Of a DNA stretch of 64,000 nucleotides, positions 54,273 to 63,783 are shown in pieces. A program made the translations under genes and the position numbers. Under the pieces are notes generated by a model, which was not told the DNA's origin, ran no database searches, and saw nothing but the letters and a program-made list of their open reading frames with translations. Every line of letters starts with the position of its first letter. Position 1 is the first letter of the stretch. Origin of the DNA: Rhynchopus sp. YZ270_cl-10 (lineage: Eukaryota; Euglenozoa; Diplonemea; Diplonemida; Diplonemidae); NCBI GenBank assembly GCA_964035575.1, contig OZ037918.1, positions 682,001 through 746,000 of the forward strand, given 5' to 3'.

Positions 54273-54799
54273 GCATTCAGACAGCAGAGGTTACGCCACG
54301 CGTGACCACCCTTTTTTTGGGGTATTTTTTTATGTGACATTTTATGTTGTTTGGTTTCCCCCCTTTTTTTGTATTTCCACAACGTACAGGACGCACACAC
54401 TTGAGGTGCTTTACCTGCTTATTCCTCAGCTCACCACCTCACGAGCGACTTGGGTCATCTGACCAAACTTTCATTTTGTTTTTCCACCCCCTTTTTTTTC
54501 CTTCGGACACCACGGATGGGGAAGGAACCATACTTCTCTTCCCCAAACCCTCTTGCCGACAGACTGTTCCAAAAACTCCAAAAAAAAAAGATACTTCCAC
54601 ACCCCTTGTGTACCACACCTCCCTCCCTCCCCCTCTCCATCTCCCTCTATTTTCTTTTTACCCTTCTTTTTTCCAGCGCTTTTGGTGACATTGTGCCTGA
54701 AATTCTAGAAATTAATTTCTATTTTATCAGAATAATCCTCTTCCCTTCCCCTTCCCCCTCTCCCTCTCACCCAACCCACCACAACAGGGGCCATGAGAC
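54273..54799. other. Spacer with a short AATTTCT palindromic repeat
   Basis: CTTTTGGTGACATTGTGCCT at 54677, then GAAATTCTAGAAATTAATTTC, resembles patches at 52180-52215 and 39185-39235. An acceptor CACAACAG ends at 54787. No gene seen. Confidence 0.45.
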
Positions 54800-55249
54800 A
54801 TGACCTCACGTCTCCCAGATGCGTTGTACGCAATGGAAGTAGTGTGGTTGGAGGAGGAATGCTGCCGTGAGGAGATACTGCAAGGGGAGATGGCTGCCTG
54901 GGGGTGGACGCAGCGGCAACGGTGTGGGAGAGCGCTGCACGCTGATGAGGAAGGCCTGCAGTGGAGCCTCCCCTCGACCCCACTCTATAAACTGCCACCT
55001 AGCCACAGTGGGTCCACACCGGATCCATCACCACCCGTCTCACCACCGCACACACCGATACGTTGGGACCTCCTCAGTACAATGCAGTGCAAGAGAGACG
55101 CAGAGAGGGGTAAGACCACAATGCAAGCAAATCAGCGCAAAAAGGTGCAAAAGGACAATGAAGCGGAGAGAGTGTGTGCTGCGCTGCCAACCCTGCACCC
55201 AGGAACGGTGGTCGGGTATTTGAGGCAGGGCAATCCTCTCTTTGGGTGA
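54800..55249 (+). CDS. Hypothetical 149-aa protein
   Basis: Open frame with ATG 12 nt after an acceptor-type AG (54786-54787), the same layout as neighbouring genes. The N-terminal half is acidic and Cys/Trp-containing (VVWLEEECCREEILQGEMAA), the middle is Pro/Ser-rich (PSHSGSTPDPSPPVSPP), the end basic. No signal peptide, membrane segment or recognised domain. Codon use is mixed. It could be the first exon of a longer gene, but no good donor is evident before the TGA. Confidence 0.4.
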   Translation: MTSRLPDALYAMEVVWLEEECCREEILQGEMAAWGWTQRQRCGRALHADEEGLQWSLPSTPLYKLPPSHSGSTPDPSPPVSPPHTPIRWDLLSTMQCKRDAERGKTTMQANQRKKVQKDNEAERVCAALPTLHPGTVVGYLRQGNPLFG

Positions 55250-55856
55250 AATAAAAAAAAATTATGGGGGAAAAAAGCAAGACTACCAATTGTAATGCAT
55301 TTTTGTTACGATATCATGTGCGACCCAAAAAAAAAAATTTCTCAGTTTTTTCTGTTTTTTACAAAACAGAAAAATTTACACATCCTTTCAAAGCGACTTC
55401 CAAATGAAACACCCCGACGTACTCCCTCTCTCTCTCTCTCTCTCTCAACTCAAGACGCCACACCACGGTGAAATATAATGACTTGATTCGAGATTTTACT
55501 GTAGTTTCACCGACTTCACATCGTCACTTTACTTCACATACGCAAGCCCTCCATCCACGCACACCTCTCACTTTCCCACAACCCACCACCACTACCCCCC
55601 CGCCTCCTCCTCCTTTAGCCGGAAACTGTATTAAAGTTCATCGCTTCGGTTAGGATCTAAACAGCTAAAAAACAGTGGAGATTTGCACAAAACTGTGGCA
55701 ACACAACCCCGAGGCAACTACACACTACTCCAAACAATCAAAAAGCACACAATAAAGCAAAAAAAACAAAGAGTACAAAACATAAAAACACCCCCCTCCA
55801 CCTCCACCACCACCTCCTCCTCCTCCTCTAGACTATTCCAACACACTACCGACGCT
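55250..55856. other. Spacer with CT microsatellite, J motif and family D
   Basis: A (CT)n run at 55425-55446, a family-J patch (CACCACGGTGAAAT, 55462-55510) with an inner TTCACCG inverse, and a family-D repeat (55673-55738). The following C/T-rich tract ends at CTCTAG 55831. Confidence 0.5.
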
Positions 55857-56957
55857 ATGGAGTTTATAGGAGGACTTGCGAATGCATCTGCCCCGCTGCT
55901 CACCCCACAGGACGAGGTTGCGACCATGCTAATGCTTGTTGCAGAAGCACGCAGACACGACCTCAGCCGCATCTACCACGAGACTGCAGAGGACTCCTCC
56001 GAACGGCACTCACAACACCTCGAGGCTACACAACGGTGGCGGGCCATCCGCCATGAGGTCCACTCCTCTTTGGTCTCTGGATGCGAAAGCACTAAAGTTG
56101 TTCGCGCTCTATTTGCATGCAAATATCCATTTCTCGGTGGCATGTCTCCCGAAGACATTAACGAGGCAAAGCTTCACCGCGAATCCGTCGTAGAGAGGGA
56201 GAATATGCGGATGTATTCCCTCCGTGAAGAGACTGAGAACGACAATGATACGGCCTCCAGCTGCAGCACCGCGTCTCGCCATACAGAACCCCAAGAGGAC
56301 CTTCACATCTTCGACAACAGCCTCCTGGAGGACCTCGAAGAGATGGAGGACCGGGACTGCCCCGCCACCCTCCTCTTTGTCTCCCCAGACAGCAGCAGTG
56401 GGACCGACAGTGACGACCAGCTTGCATCAGCCTTTCCTCTCCCGATGTTTGCATACTCTGATACAGGGTCCTTCTCTGACACTCAAGGGGAACCTTTGTT
56501 AAGCGATTTCTCTCTGAACAGGTTTGGAAGTGAAGGGGAAGATGAAGAAGATGGTTGTGGAGATTTGAACCAACTTCTTGGGCAGTTTTCTGGGCTTTCT
56601 ACTGCAAGTGGGGCGAGTTGTGATTCGTATTTGAGCACTTCAGGGGAAAACGCGTCGTCGTTGTCTTCATGCGAAAGAGAACACCGAGAGCGGGATAGTG
56701 GGCTTGGGCTTGCAGAGTTGTCGTCATGGTCTCCTATCTTCGGGGGCCCTTCTCTGCCAGAAGAAGGGGTGCTGCTGAAAGGGGTGAGGGAGGAAGGGGC
56801 AGGAGGAGGAGGAGGAGGAGGGGATGCGGCAGGAGGGCTGTCTGCGCCGTTCCTCTCCTTTCCGGATCCGTTTAGTTCGGTGGAGGAGGAGCCGTCATCA
56901 CAGACGCTTTGTGTTTCGCCAGAAACGTCGCTTTTCGCGTTCCCTTTGAGAGGATGA
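55857..56957 (+). CDS. Acidic Ser-rich hypothetical protein (366 aa)
   Basis: Residues 1-115 look folded and helical (LTPQDEVATMLMLVAEARRH, RAIRHEVHSSLVS, VVRALFACKYPFLGGMSPED); the rest is acidic, Ser/Gly-rich and probably disordered (SSCSTASRHTEP, LLEDLEEMEDRD, GSEGEDEEDGCGD, a Gly run). Low-complexity acidic patches separated by LF/F residues recall activation- or scaffold-type regions, but no domain is recognised. ATG 55857 lies 25 nt after a CTCTAG acceptor (55826-55831); the in-frame sequence upstream is repeat D and Pro/Thr codons. A family-D repeat sits on each side of the gene (55673 and 56986). Confidence 0.6.
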   Translation: MEFIGGLANASAPLLTPQDEVATMLMLVAEARRHDLSRIYHETAEDSSERHSQHLEATQRWRAIRHEVHSSLVSGCESTKVVRALFACKYPFLGGMSPEDINEAKLHRESVVERENMRMYSLREETENDNDTASSCSTASRHTEPQEDLHIFDNSLLEDLEEMEDRDCPATLLFVSPDSSSGTDSDDQLASAFPLPMFAYSDTGSFSDTQGEPLLSDFSLNRFGSEGEDEEDGCGDLNQLLGQFSGLSTASGASCDSYLSTSGENASSLSSCEREHRERDSGLGLAELSSWSPIFGGPSLPEEGVLLKGVREEGAGGGGGGGDAAGGLSAPFLSFPDPFSSVEEEPSSQTLCVSPETSLFAFPLRG

Positions 56958-56985
56958 TAAGGAGGTCGTGGAAGAAGTGAAAAAC

Positions 56986-57049
56986 AGTGGAGATTGCACA
57001 AAACTGTGGCAACACAACCGAGGCAACTACACTACAACAATTTATCAAA
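56986..57049 (+). repeat. Family D short interspersed repeat
   Basis: GTGGAGATTGCACAAAACTG, then TGGCAACACAACCGAGGCAA, CTACACTAC and CAACAATTTATCAAAA. Other copies: 590-660, 13886-13950, 39906-39979, 47010-47060, 55673-55738, and a 3' part in EEP intron 1 (about 30280-30325). Confidence 0.8.
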
Positions 57050-57095
57050 AATGGAAAATTTTGATCCCCTGATAGTGGGGGGGGGGGGGGGGGGG

Positions 57096-58287
57096 TAGGG
57101 GGTACGACTCCAGCCATTTTTTGCGCACGGAAAATTCATTTGGCATTATCTGGTCATCTCCAAGGCAACTGCGGGTGAAAAACACCCTCAGAGTGGGTCA
57201 CAGGGGGCCTGTGGGTCGAAAAACGACCCAGAAGCCACCCCAGAATACAAAAAAATGGAAAAAAATAGTGAAAAAACGGCTTTTTTCACGTTTTGGCCAC
57301 TTTGGGCAAAATAGCGATTTTTCGAGAAAAAAATCAAAAACCGGGATATTTTTTGACATCACAAAGCCTCCTTTGGCACAAATATACCCCAAAAGTGGCC
57401 TGTGAGTCCATTCCAACCTGTTTTGGACATATTTGACACTTTTGGAAGTGTTTTTTTGGTGTTTTTAGGTCAAAAAAATGCCCAAGACGTCCCCAAGACA
57501 TCCCCAAGACACTTTGCACACCCCCTGTTACGGTCATATTTTTTTCGTTTTTTTGCCTGAAACCCCCAAAATACCCCTCCCGGACCCCACATAGTCCCGA
57601 ATATCCATCACACACCCACTCAGAGTGAGTAGAAGCACCCCAAAAAAAATATTTTTTAAAGCCCTTCAACTTCAACATGGATGCTGCCGAAACTGAAGCA
57701 CAATTTTAGGGCTTTAAAAAATATTTTTTTTGGGGTGCTTCTACTCACTCTGAGTGGGTGTGTGATGGATATTCGGGACTATGTGGGGTCCGGGAGGGGT
57801 ATTTTGGGGGTTTCAGGCAAAAAAACGAAAAAAATATGACCGTAACAGGGGGTGTGCAAAGTGTCTTGGGGATGTCTTGGGGACGTCTTGGGCATTTTTT
57901 TGACCTAAAAACACCAAAAAAACACTTCCAAAAGTGTCAAATATGTCCAAAACAGGTTGGAATGGACTCACAGGCCACTTTTGGGGTATATTTGTGCCAA
58001 AGGAGGCTTTGTGATGTCAAAAAATATCCCGGTTTTTGATTTTTTTCTCGAAAAATCGCTATTTTGCCCAAAGTGGCCAAAACGTGAAAAAAGCCGTTTT
58101 TTCACTATTTTTTTCCATTTTTTTGTATTCTGGGGTGGCTTCTGGGTCGTTTTTCGACCCACAGGCCCCCTGTGACCCACTCTGAGGGTGTTTTTCACCC
58201 GCAGTTGCCTTGGAGATGGCCAGATAATGCCAAATGAATTTTCCGTGCGTTTGGTCCCAGCCAAAATGGCTGGAGTCGTATCCCCTA
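57096..58287. mobile_element. 1.2-kb near-perfect palindromic foldback element
   Basis: Arms 57096-57664 and 57709-58287 are near-identical inverted copies around a 44-bp spacer; a 93-codon stretch in one arm reads identically in the other. Ends are TAGGGG(G/A)TACGACTCC. A G run of about 18-20 bases, both in the same orientation, lies just outside each end. No transposase-like motif. Confidence 0.85.
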
Positions 58288-59026
58288 GGGGGGGGGGGGG
58301 GGGGGGGGAAAGATGAAAGAAGAACCGTTGTATAGACTAAAATCCCTGTGTCCGTAAAAATTGCTTTTATTGAGAGGAAGCGGGAGTAGGTCTTATTCCG
58401 GTTGTAAACCACGGAAAAATGGATGTGGTTTTGGTTATCCTTTTGTATTTCAAGTTTCAAAATGTTCAACTCACATTTTTGTTTTTAAAAGACTAAGCGA
58501 GAGGTGCTTCGGATCTTTTTTTTTTGTAAACTTTTAGTTTTTTTTTGTTTGATTCAGATTCTAATTATTTTGGCATGGGATGGGTGGGGTAGAACAAACA
58601 ATATGGAGCTTTTCTCCGGGGAGGGGGAAATGGGGGTCTAGGTTCTTTCAACGTCTAGCACTCTTGTGTGGGGTTCTCAAAAAAGGGGGGGAAGGGGGGA
58701 GGGGGGGTTTTTTTTTGTTGTGCAAACCCGTAAACCCGTAAAAGGGTTTGCGGAATAAGTTTTGCGGGTTTGAGAAGGATCTTTTTGTACTGATATTTTC
58801 CTTTAGTGTCCCTGCGTCCGCCGATGAACGGCGTTTTGCACTTTCTACTTTCTCTTTGTATTGCAAGGTACATTATTTGCCACCACCACCACCACCACCA
58901 CCCAGCAAGGTGACTAAAGCATAGAGAGGCTTCGGGTCATCTTATAAACCTTTCTTATTATGTGAGGTAGTTCTTTTTTGTGTCGTGATATCCCGTTTTG
59001 ATTTTTTTTTTTTGATTTATTTGTTG
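58288..59026. other. Spacer with repeats C, A, B
   Basis: A poly-G run, a diverged family-C copy (58365-58460), A copies (58489-58540 and 58907-58960), a B 3' part (58805-58860) and a CCA triplet run (58881-58903). Confidence 0.55.
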
Positions 59027-59283
59027 GGGAAGGCTCGTTTTTCCATTTAATGTTACAAAGTAACAATAAAACCACTTTTTCGGCGACCGGGAACCCCCCC
59101 CCCCCCCCCCCCCTTTGTTACACGGAAAAACTGTTTTTCCGAATTGGCATTTATTGTTACAGTGGGCATACACCGGGTGATGATGAAATTTTTAGCCGGC
59201 ATTTGCATTTCCGGAATCCGTCCGGCCAGTGGTGGGGTCAATTTGACGAAATGGACAAGTTCTCGTTTTTGGTCAATTTCCGC

Positions 59284-59500
59284 GCAGTACACAGTACAGT
59301 ACAGTACAGTACAGTACAGTACAGTACAGTACAGTACAGTACAGTACAGTACAGTACAGTACAGTACAGTACAGTACAGTACAGTACAGTACAGTACAGT
59401 ACAGTACAGTACAGTACAGTACAGTACAGTACAGTACAGTACAGTACAGTACAGTACAGTACAGTACAGTACAGTACAGTACAGTACAGTACAGTACAGT
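59284..59500 (+). repeat. (ACAGT)n satellite, ~42 units
   Basis: Pure 5-bp repeat directly after a family-K copy. Tyr/Cys/Val-type open frames through it are artefacts. Confidence 0.95.
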
Positions 59501-59783
59501 GCTGTTTGGCCTGTCGACGTAATAAATACGAAGACAGGGGGGCGGTGCCAACAATTTTCCAATGATGTAACGTTTTATCTGATTGATTTATAGTTTGATA
59601 TACCTTGTGTGTGCTACTTCATGCACACCCAAGCAAGGTATTTTGAACGGTACTTTCAAGCGATGCTTCGTTATGTCATTGGGTACCTGGGTGATGACAC
59701 CTGTCAAAAATTTTCACTAGTCATCACCTGCACGCGGGTGTCACAAACACCCAAACTGGGAAAGCCTTCAAGGCGGTAATGGA

Positions 59784-60600
59784 TTATATAGTTGCTATTA
59801 CAGCAACTTGACCGAGGAATCCTCCCACGGCTCGACTTTTACACAAGAGCGCTTTTGCATCGCGTACTTCGATCGCGGTGCTTCTCTTAGCGGGTACACG
59901 AAGCTGTACGAAGTTGTGCACAGGTGGCATCGCATCCTGACCCACTTCGTCGAGAGCATGAACTTCCAGAAGCACATGTCTTCCATTGCCACTCAGAGAA
60001 CTACGTCGAGAGTTCCGCAGATTCGAAGAGTGGTGCAAGCAGAAATACCAGGTATCTCAGAGATATGCAGCTTCTTGTGGCAGCGGGCATCTTTGGGGGG
60101 GACAGCCCCCATTTTGCTGTTGAAACAACCAAACTCGCAGTCCATTTTTTTCACTCACGTATTTTCCCCTCGCCGTATATTTTTTTCGCGCGAAAATGCC
60201 TTTTTTGGCACATTTCAACCAATCCAAACCCGTGGTGACCTCTCTCAGTCAAATTTGTGGTCATTTTCTCCTTGTGACAGAATTTCCCCTTGCAGCATAC
60301 CCTTGCAATTTGGGCAAGTTGCATTTTGCAACCGAAAATGCAACAGATTCAGGTAGAGGGGTGTTTGAAAAAAAAATGAGTTTAGTGAGGCCGCCAGCGT
60401 GCCACCGTGGACATGGAGGAGTACGTGATAGAATGTGCGACAGCAAACAGGAGACTGGGGGGAGTATGTGCGAGTGTCGGAAGCTGTGGACCATGCGTCA
60501 ACACATGCTCACGCACAGAAGCATTCTGATACATGCAATGAAGTTGGCAGGAGATGCCACCAGGGGTCAGTCGGGTGTAGCCCCGTAATAATACCCTGTA
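59784..60600 (+). pseudogene. Eroded coding region inside the 4.5-kb element
   Basis: Coding-like codons run through 59800-60050, first in one frame (CIAYFDRGASLSGYTKLYEV, VHRWHRILTHFVESMNFQKH) and then in another (ELRREFRRFEEWCKQKYQ), ending at a GTATCT donor. A second patch (60402-60468, TVDMEEYVIECATANRRLGG) starts after CCGCCAG and ends at a GTATGT donor. The switch of frame within the first patch marks it as decayed. Helical and charged; the parent gene is not recognised. Possibly a host fragment captured by the element. Confidence 0.4.
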
Positions 60601-61395
60601 AATAACCCCGTCCCAAAATCTCTCCGTCCCTCATTCGTGTGGTTTTCCTTCTAGTTTGTTTGGTATGATCTTGATAACAATAAAAATATAACTGGTACTC
60701 ATGATAACCCCATTTTGCGTACTTGGTATTTTTTATATCAGGAGCACCAATATCAGTGTTTTTCGTTGAACGCAGCCAAATAGGGGTAAAAATCTGTTTG
60801 GCGCAAGGTGAAATAGGATTCAAGGGGAAATACTGTTATACAAGATCTGAACGTTGGCTTTCTGTTTGTCTAGTTTCTTAATACACTACGTGTTAGGAAA
60901 CAAAAAACATACACCGTCTAGCAGCTCTCCGTGGTTCCCCCGTGGTTCTCCCGCGGGTTGTCTGTACCCCCTGCATCACACCAGGAATATAATCCCTTAT
61001 TACGGAGCTTGATCTTGCACCTTACGTTCCCTAAACTTACGAAAAATATAAATGGCGCCGCAGGCGGGAAAAAAATAGGGTACGGTGTAAAAATGCTGGT
61101 TTACACCACACAGTCACTCAACAAACCCTTTTTTGCGGAGCAAAAAAGAAAAATGGCGCCGCAGGCAAAAAAAAATTAAGGGGTACGGTACCTCTTCGAG
61201 CGCAGCGAGCAGAAAATTTTTGTTACCACAGGGAAAAAGTCACTTTTTTCCCGCCATTGTTACAACAAAAAAAATTTTTCCTCGGATTTCGATCGGGACC
61301 CCCCCCCCAACCTTAGGCAGAAAAACACTTTTTCCCGCCATTGTTACAAAAAAAAAGTTTTTTCCCGGATTTTGGCCTGACCCACCCCCCCCCCC

Positions 61396-62260
61396 CTAGG
61401 CATAGGTGCCCGCCGAGTCGTTTTTGGGCGAGTTGTCGGAACTTTACGATTTCACCTAACAACTCGCCCAAAACTCGCGCAACTCGGCCACAACTCGCCC
61501 TATACTCGGCACAACTCGCCCTATACTCGGCACAACTCGACCACAACTCGGCCACAACTCGCCCATTTTTACAGGCAAAAACATACAGGGATGGGAGGGG
61601 ACATTGTAAGGTTACACGCATGTAACGTTGGTTGGAACACATGATATCAAGAAAAACAACCAGGGCTAAGGCCAAACGCCACTCATTACATGCACCTTGT
61701 CATATGACTAGTCATAGGTGGTAACTAGGTCGTGGTGGTCCATGGGCCACCGTGTACACTCACGATTTTTGGTAATTGCTGGGGGGAATGGGATACTCCG
61801 TACATGGATACCCACACAGAACACACGGTTCCCCAGACATCTGTCAGGCAATCACTGATTCACTTCCCACAGGTCGGGCAGGCGCTGCCTGCCCATCTCT
61901 TTTCCTGTCTGCTATCGATTCCAGGTTCACAACGTTCACACGTTTAGTCAAAATACTTTGGGCAACGACTTCCTTTGGGATACACAAAACCACACAAAGC
62001 GCACATTCACAGACCAGCTGTGAAGCGGCAGAGAGTCGTTCAAGCTGGAATGCACAAGATAAAACGTGATGAGGTGTACCTGTGTACCTGTGTACCTGTG
62101 TACCTGTGTACCTGTGTACCTGTGTACCTGTGTACCTGTGTTTTTGTAGCCATAAAAAATCCCAAAAAAAAACAACTCGCCCAAAAAAAATGGGCGAGTT
62201 GTTGGCCGAATTTGGGCGAGTTGCCGAGTTGTTTTAACTCGCCGGGCACCTATGCCTAGG
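61396..62260. mobile_element. 865-bp inverted-repeat element with internal minisatellites
   Basis: CCTAGGCATAGGTGCCCG (61396-61413) is inverted at 62243-62260. Inside both ends are CAACTCGCCC/CAACTCGGCC units (61440-61565 and 62175-62240) and a TGTACCTG 8-bp tandem (about 62072-62129). Non-coding. Confidence 0.65.
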
Positions 62261-62261
62261 T

Positions 62262-63440
62262 GGGGGCAAAACCCCTATTTTTTTGAGGCATTTCGATTTT
62301 TTTGGATTTACGTGCAAAGTACCCGCAAACCACCGAAAATTTCGGGTCAGAGATGGTTTTGGGGTGTGGTTTGGGGGTGTTCTATAGGTGAGACACCCCA
62401 GAGATACAAAAAAATGGAAAAAAATAGCAAAAATAGACCATTTTGGCCGTTTGGGCCATTTTGGTCAAATGGCCATTTTTGACCAATATTTCAAAAAAAA
62501 AAGCAAAAATTTGTCATCATTAGGCCTGTCTGGGCACAAATATGCCCCAAAAATGTCCCGCGAGTCCATTCCGACCTGTTTTGAACACATTTATCGCCTT
62601 TTTTGGTGTTTTTTTGGTGTTTTGAGGTCAAAAAAGATCCCCTGACTATCCCCTGGCAGCCCTGGGCCGCGACTTGCGCCCTGCTTTTGGACCCCCTCTG
62701 GGCCAAAAAATGGGTGAAAACCCTCGAAAAAGCACTCCGGGGACCCAGATAGTTCCATATATCCACCAGAAACCCACCCAAACACCTCAAAAACATGCCA
62801 GAAAAATATTTTCAAAAACACACTTTTTTCAAAAAGTTCATCTGGGCAGGTTCCATAATGACTTATTTGAAAAAGTGTGTTTTTGAAAATGTTTTTCTGA
62901 CATGTTTTTGAGGTGTTTTTGAGGGTGTGCGGTGGAAATTTGGAACTATCTGGGCTCCCAGAGTGCTTTTTCGGAGGTTTTCGCCCATTTTTTGGCCCAG
63001 AGTGGGTCTAAAAGCAGGGCGCAAGTCGCGGCCCAGGGCTGCCAGGGGATAGTCAGGGGATCTTTTTTGACCTCAAAACACCAAAAAAAACACCAAAACA
63101 AGTGCCTAAAGTGTCCAAAACAGGTCGGAATGGACTCACAGGACATTTTTGGGGTAGTTTCGTGCCCAAGCAGCTGTCATGATGTCGAAATTTTGCTGTT
63201 TTTTTGATTTTTTTCTCAAAAAATGGCCATTTTACCCAACATGGCCAAAACCGTCAAAAGCCACTTTTTCACTATTTTTTTTGCATTTTTTCATATTCTG
63301 AGGTGCCCTAATCATGGATTTTCGGGTCTCAGGGTGTTTCTGACCCATTTCTGGGGGGTATGAGGGGTGTTGACAGGTTTTTTGCTCACAAAACCACTTT
63401 TTCCAAAAATGCCTCACCCGTCCTGAAGGTTTTGCCCCCC
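62262..63440. mobile_element. Second large foldback, diverged relative of 57096-58287
   Basis: Arms meet near 62800-62890 (TTTTCAAAAACACACTTTTT facing its inverse) and end near GGGGGCAAAACC/GGTTTTGCCCCC. Arms differ noticeably. Segments such as GGAATGGACTCACAGG and GACCTCAAAACACCAAAA match the palindrome at 57.1-58.3 kb, placing both in one family. Confidence 0.65.
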
Positions 63441-63680
63441 CCTAACCCCCCCCCCTTTTTATTGTTACTTTGTAACATTAAATGGAAAAACGAGCCTTCC
63501 CTTGACAAAAAAAATGCGTATTTTTTTTTTTTTGATAGAAAAGACTCTGATCTTTTCAAAAAAGTTTTGCAAAACCTCTTAGAGCGAAATGGTTTTATAT
63601 AGGAAGAGTCGGTTAGATATGGGGAGGGGTAATGGTGGCAGTATTGTGATGGGAGCCCATTTGAACACTGCCACTATTAG

Positions 63681-63783
63681 TCATACCTAGAAAGCGAATA
63701 TGATATTCGCCCTATATTCGGATATTCGGCCTATATTCGGATCCGAATATAGGCCGAATATCATATTCGCTTTCTAGGTATGA
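63681..63783. mobile_element. 103-bp MITE-like palindrome with TTAG flanks
   Basis: TCATACCTAGAAAGCGAATA at the left end is inverted at the right end. Interior CCTATATTCGGATCCGAATATAGG is also palindromic. TTAG at 63677-63680 and 63784-63787 is a likely target duplication. Confidence 0.75.

Larger units (their letters stand above)
59027..63501. mobile_element. 4.5-kb composite element with 45-bp perfect TIRs
   Basis: GGGAAGGCTCGTTTTTCC.. at 59027-59071 is inverted without mismatch at 63457-63501. Each TIR contains an inner palindrome, TGTTACAAAGTAACA. The interior holds a family-K repeat, a 5-bp satellite, an eroded coding region (59784-60600), and two further inverted-repeat elements (61396-62260 and about 62262-63440). 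No transposase frame is evident, so it looks non-autonomous and nested. Confidence 0.7.

Noticed and set aside
57334-58039. Identical 93-codon frames in the two palindrome arms
   Set aside because: Identity reflects the inverted repeat; no start context, acceptor, codon bias or recognisable domain.
59050-59593. Tyr/Cys/Val-rich open frames on both strands
   Set aside because: Produced by the (ACAGT)n array.
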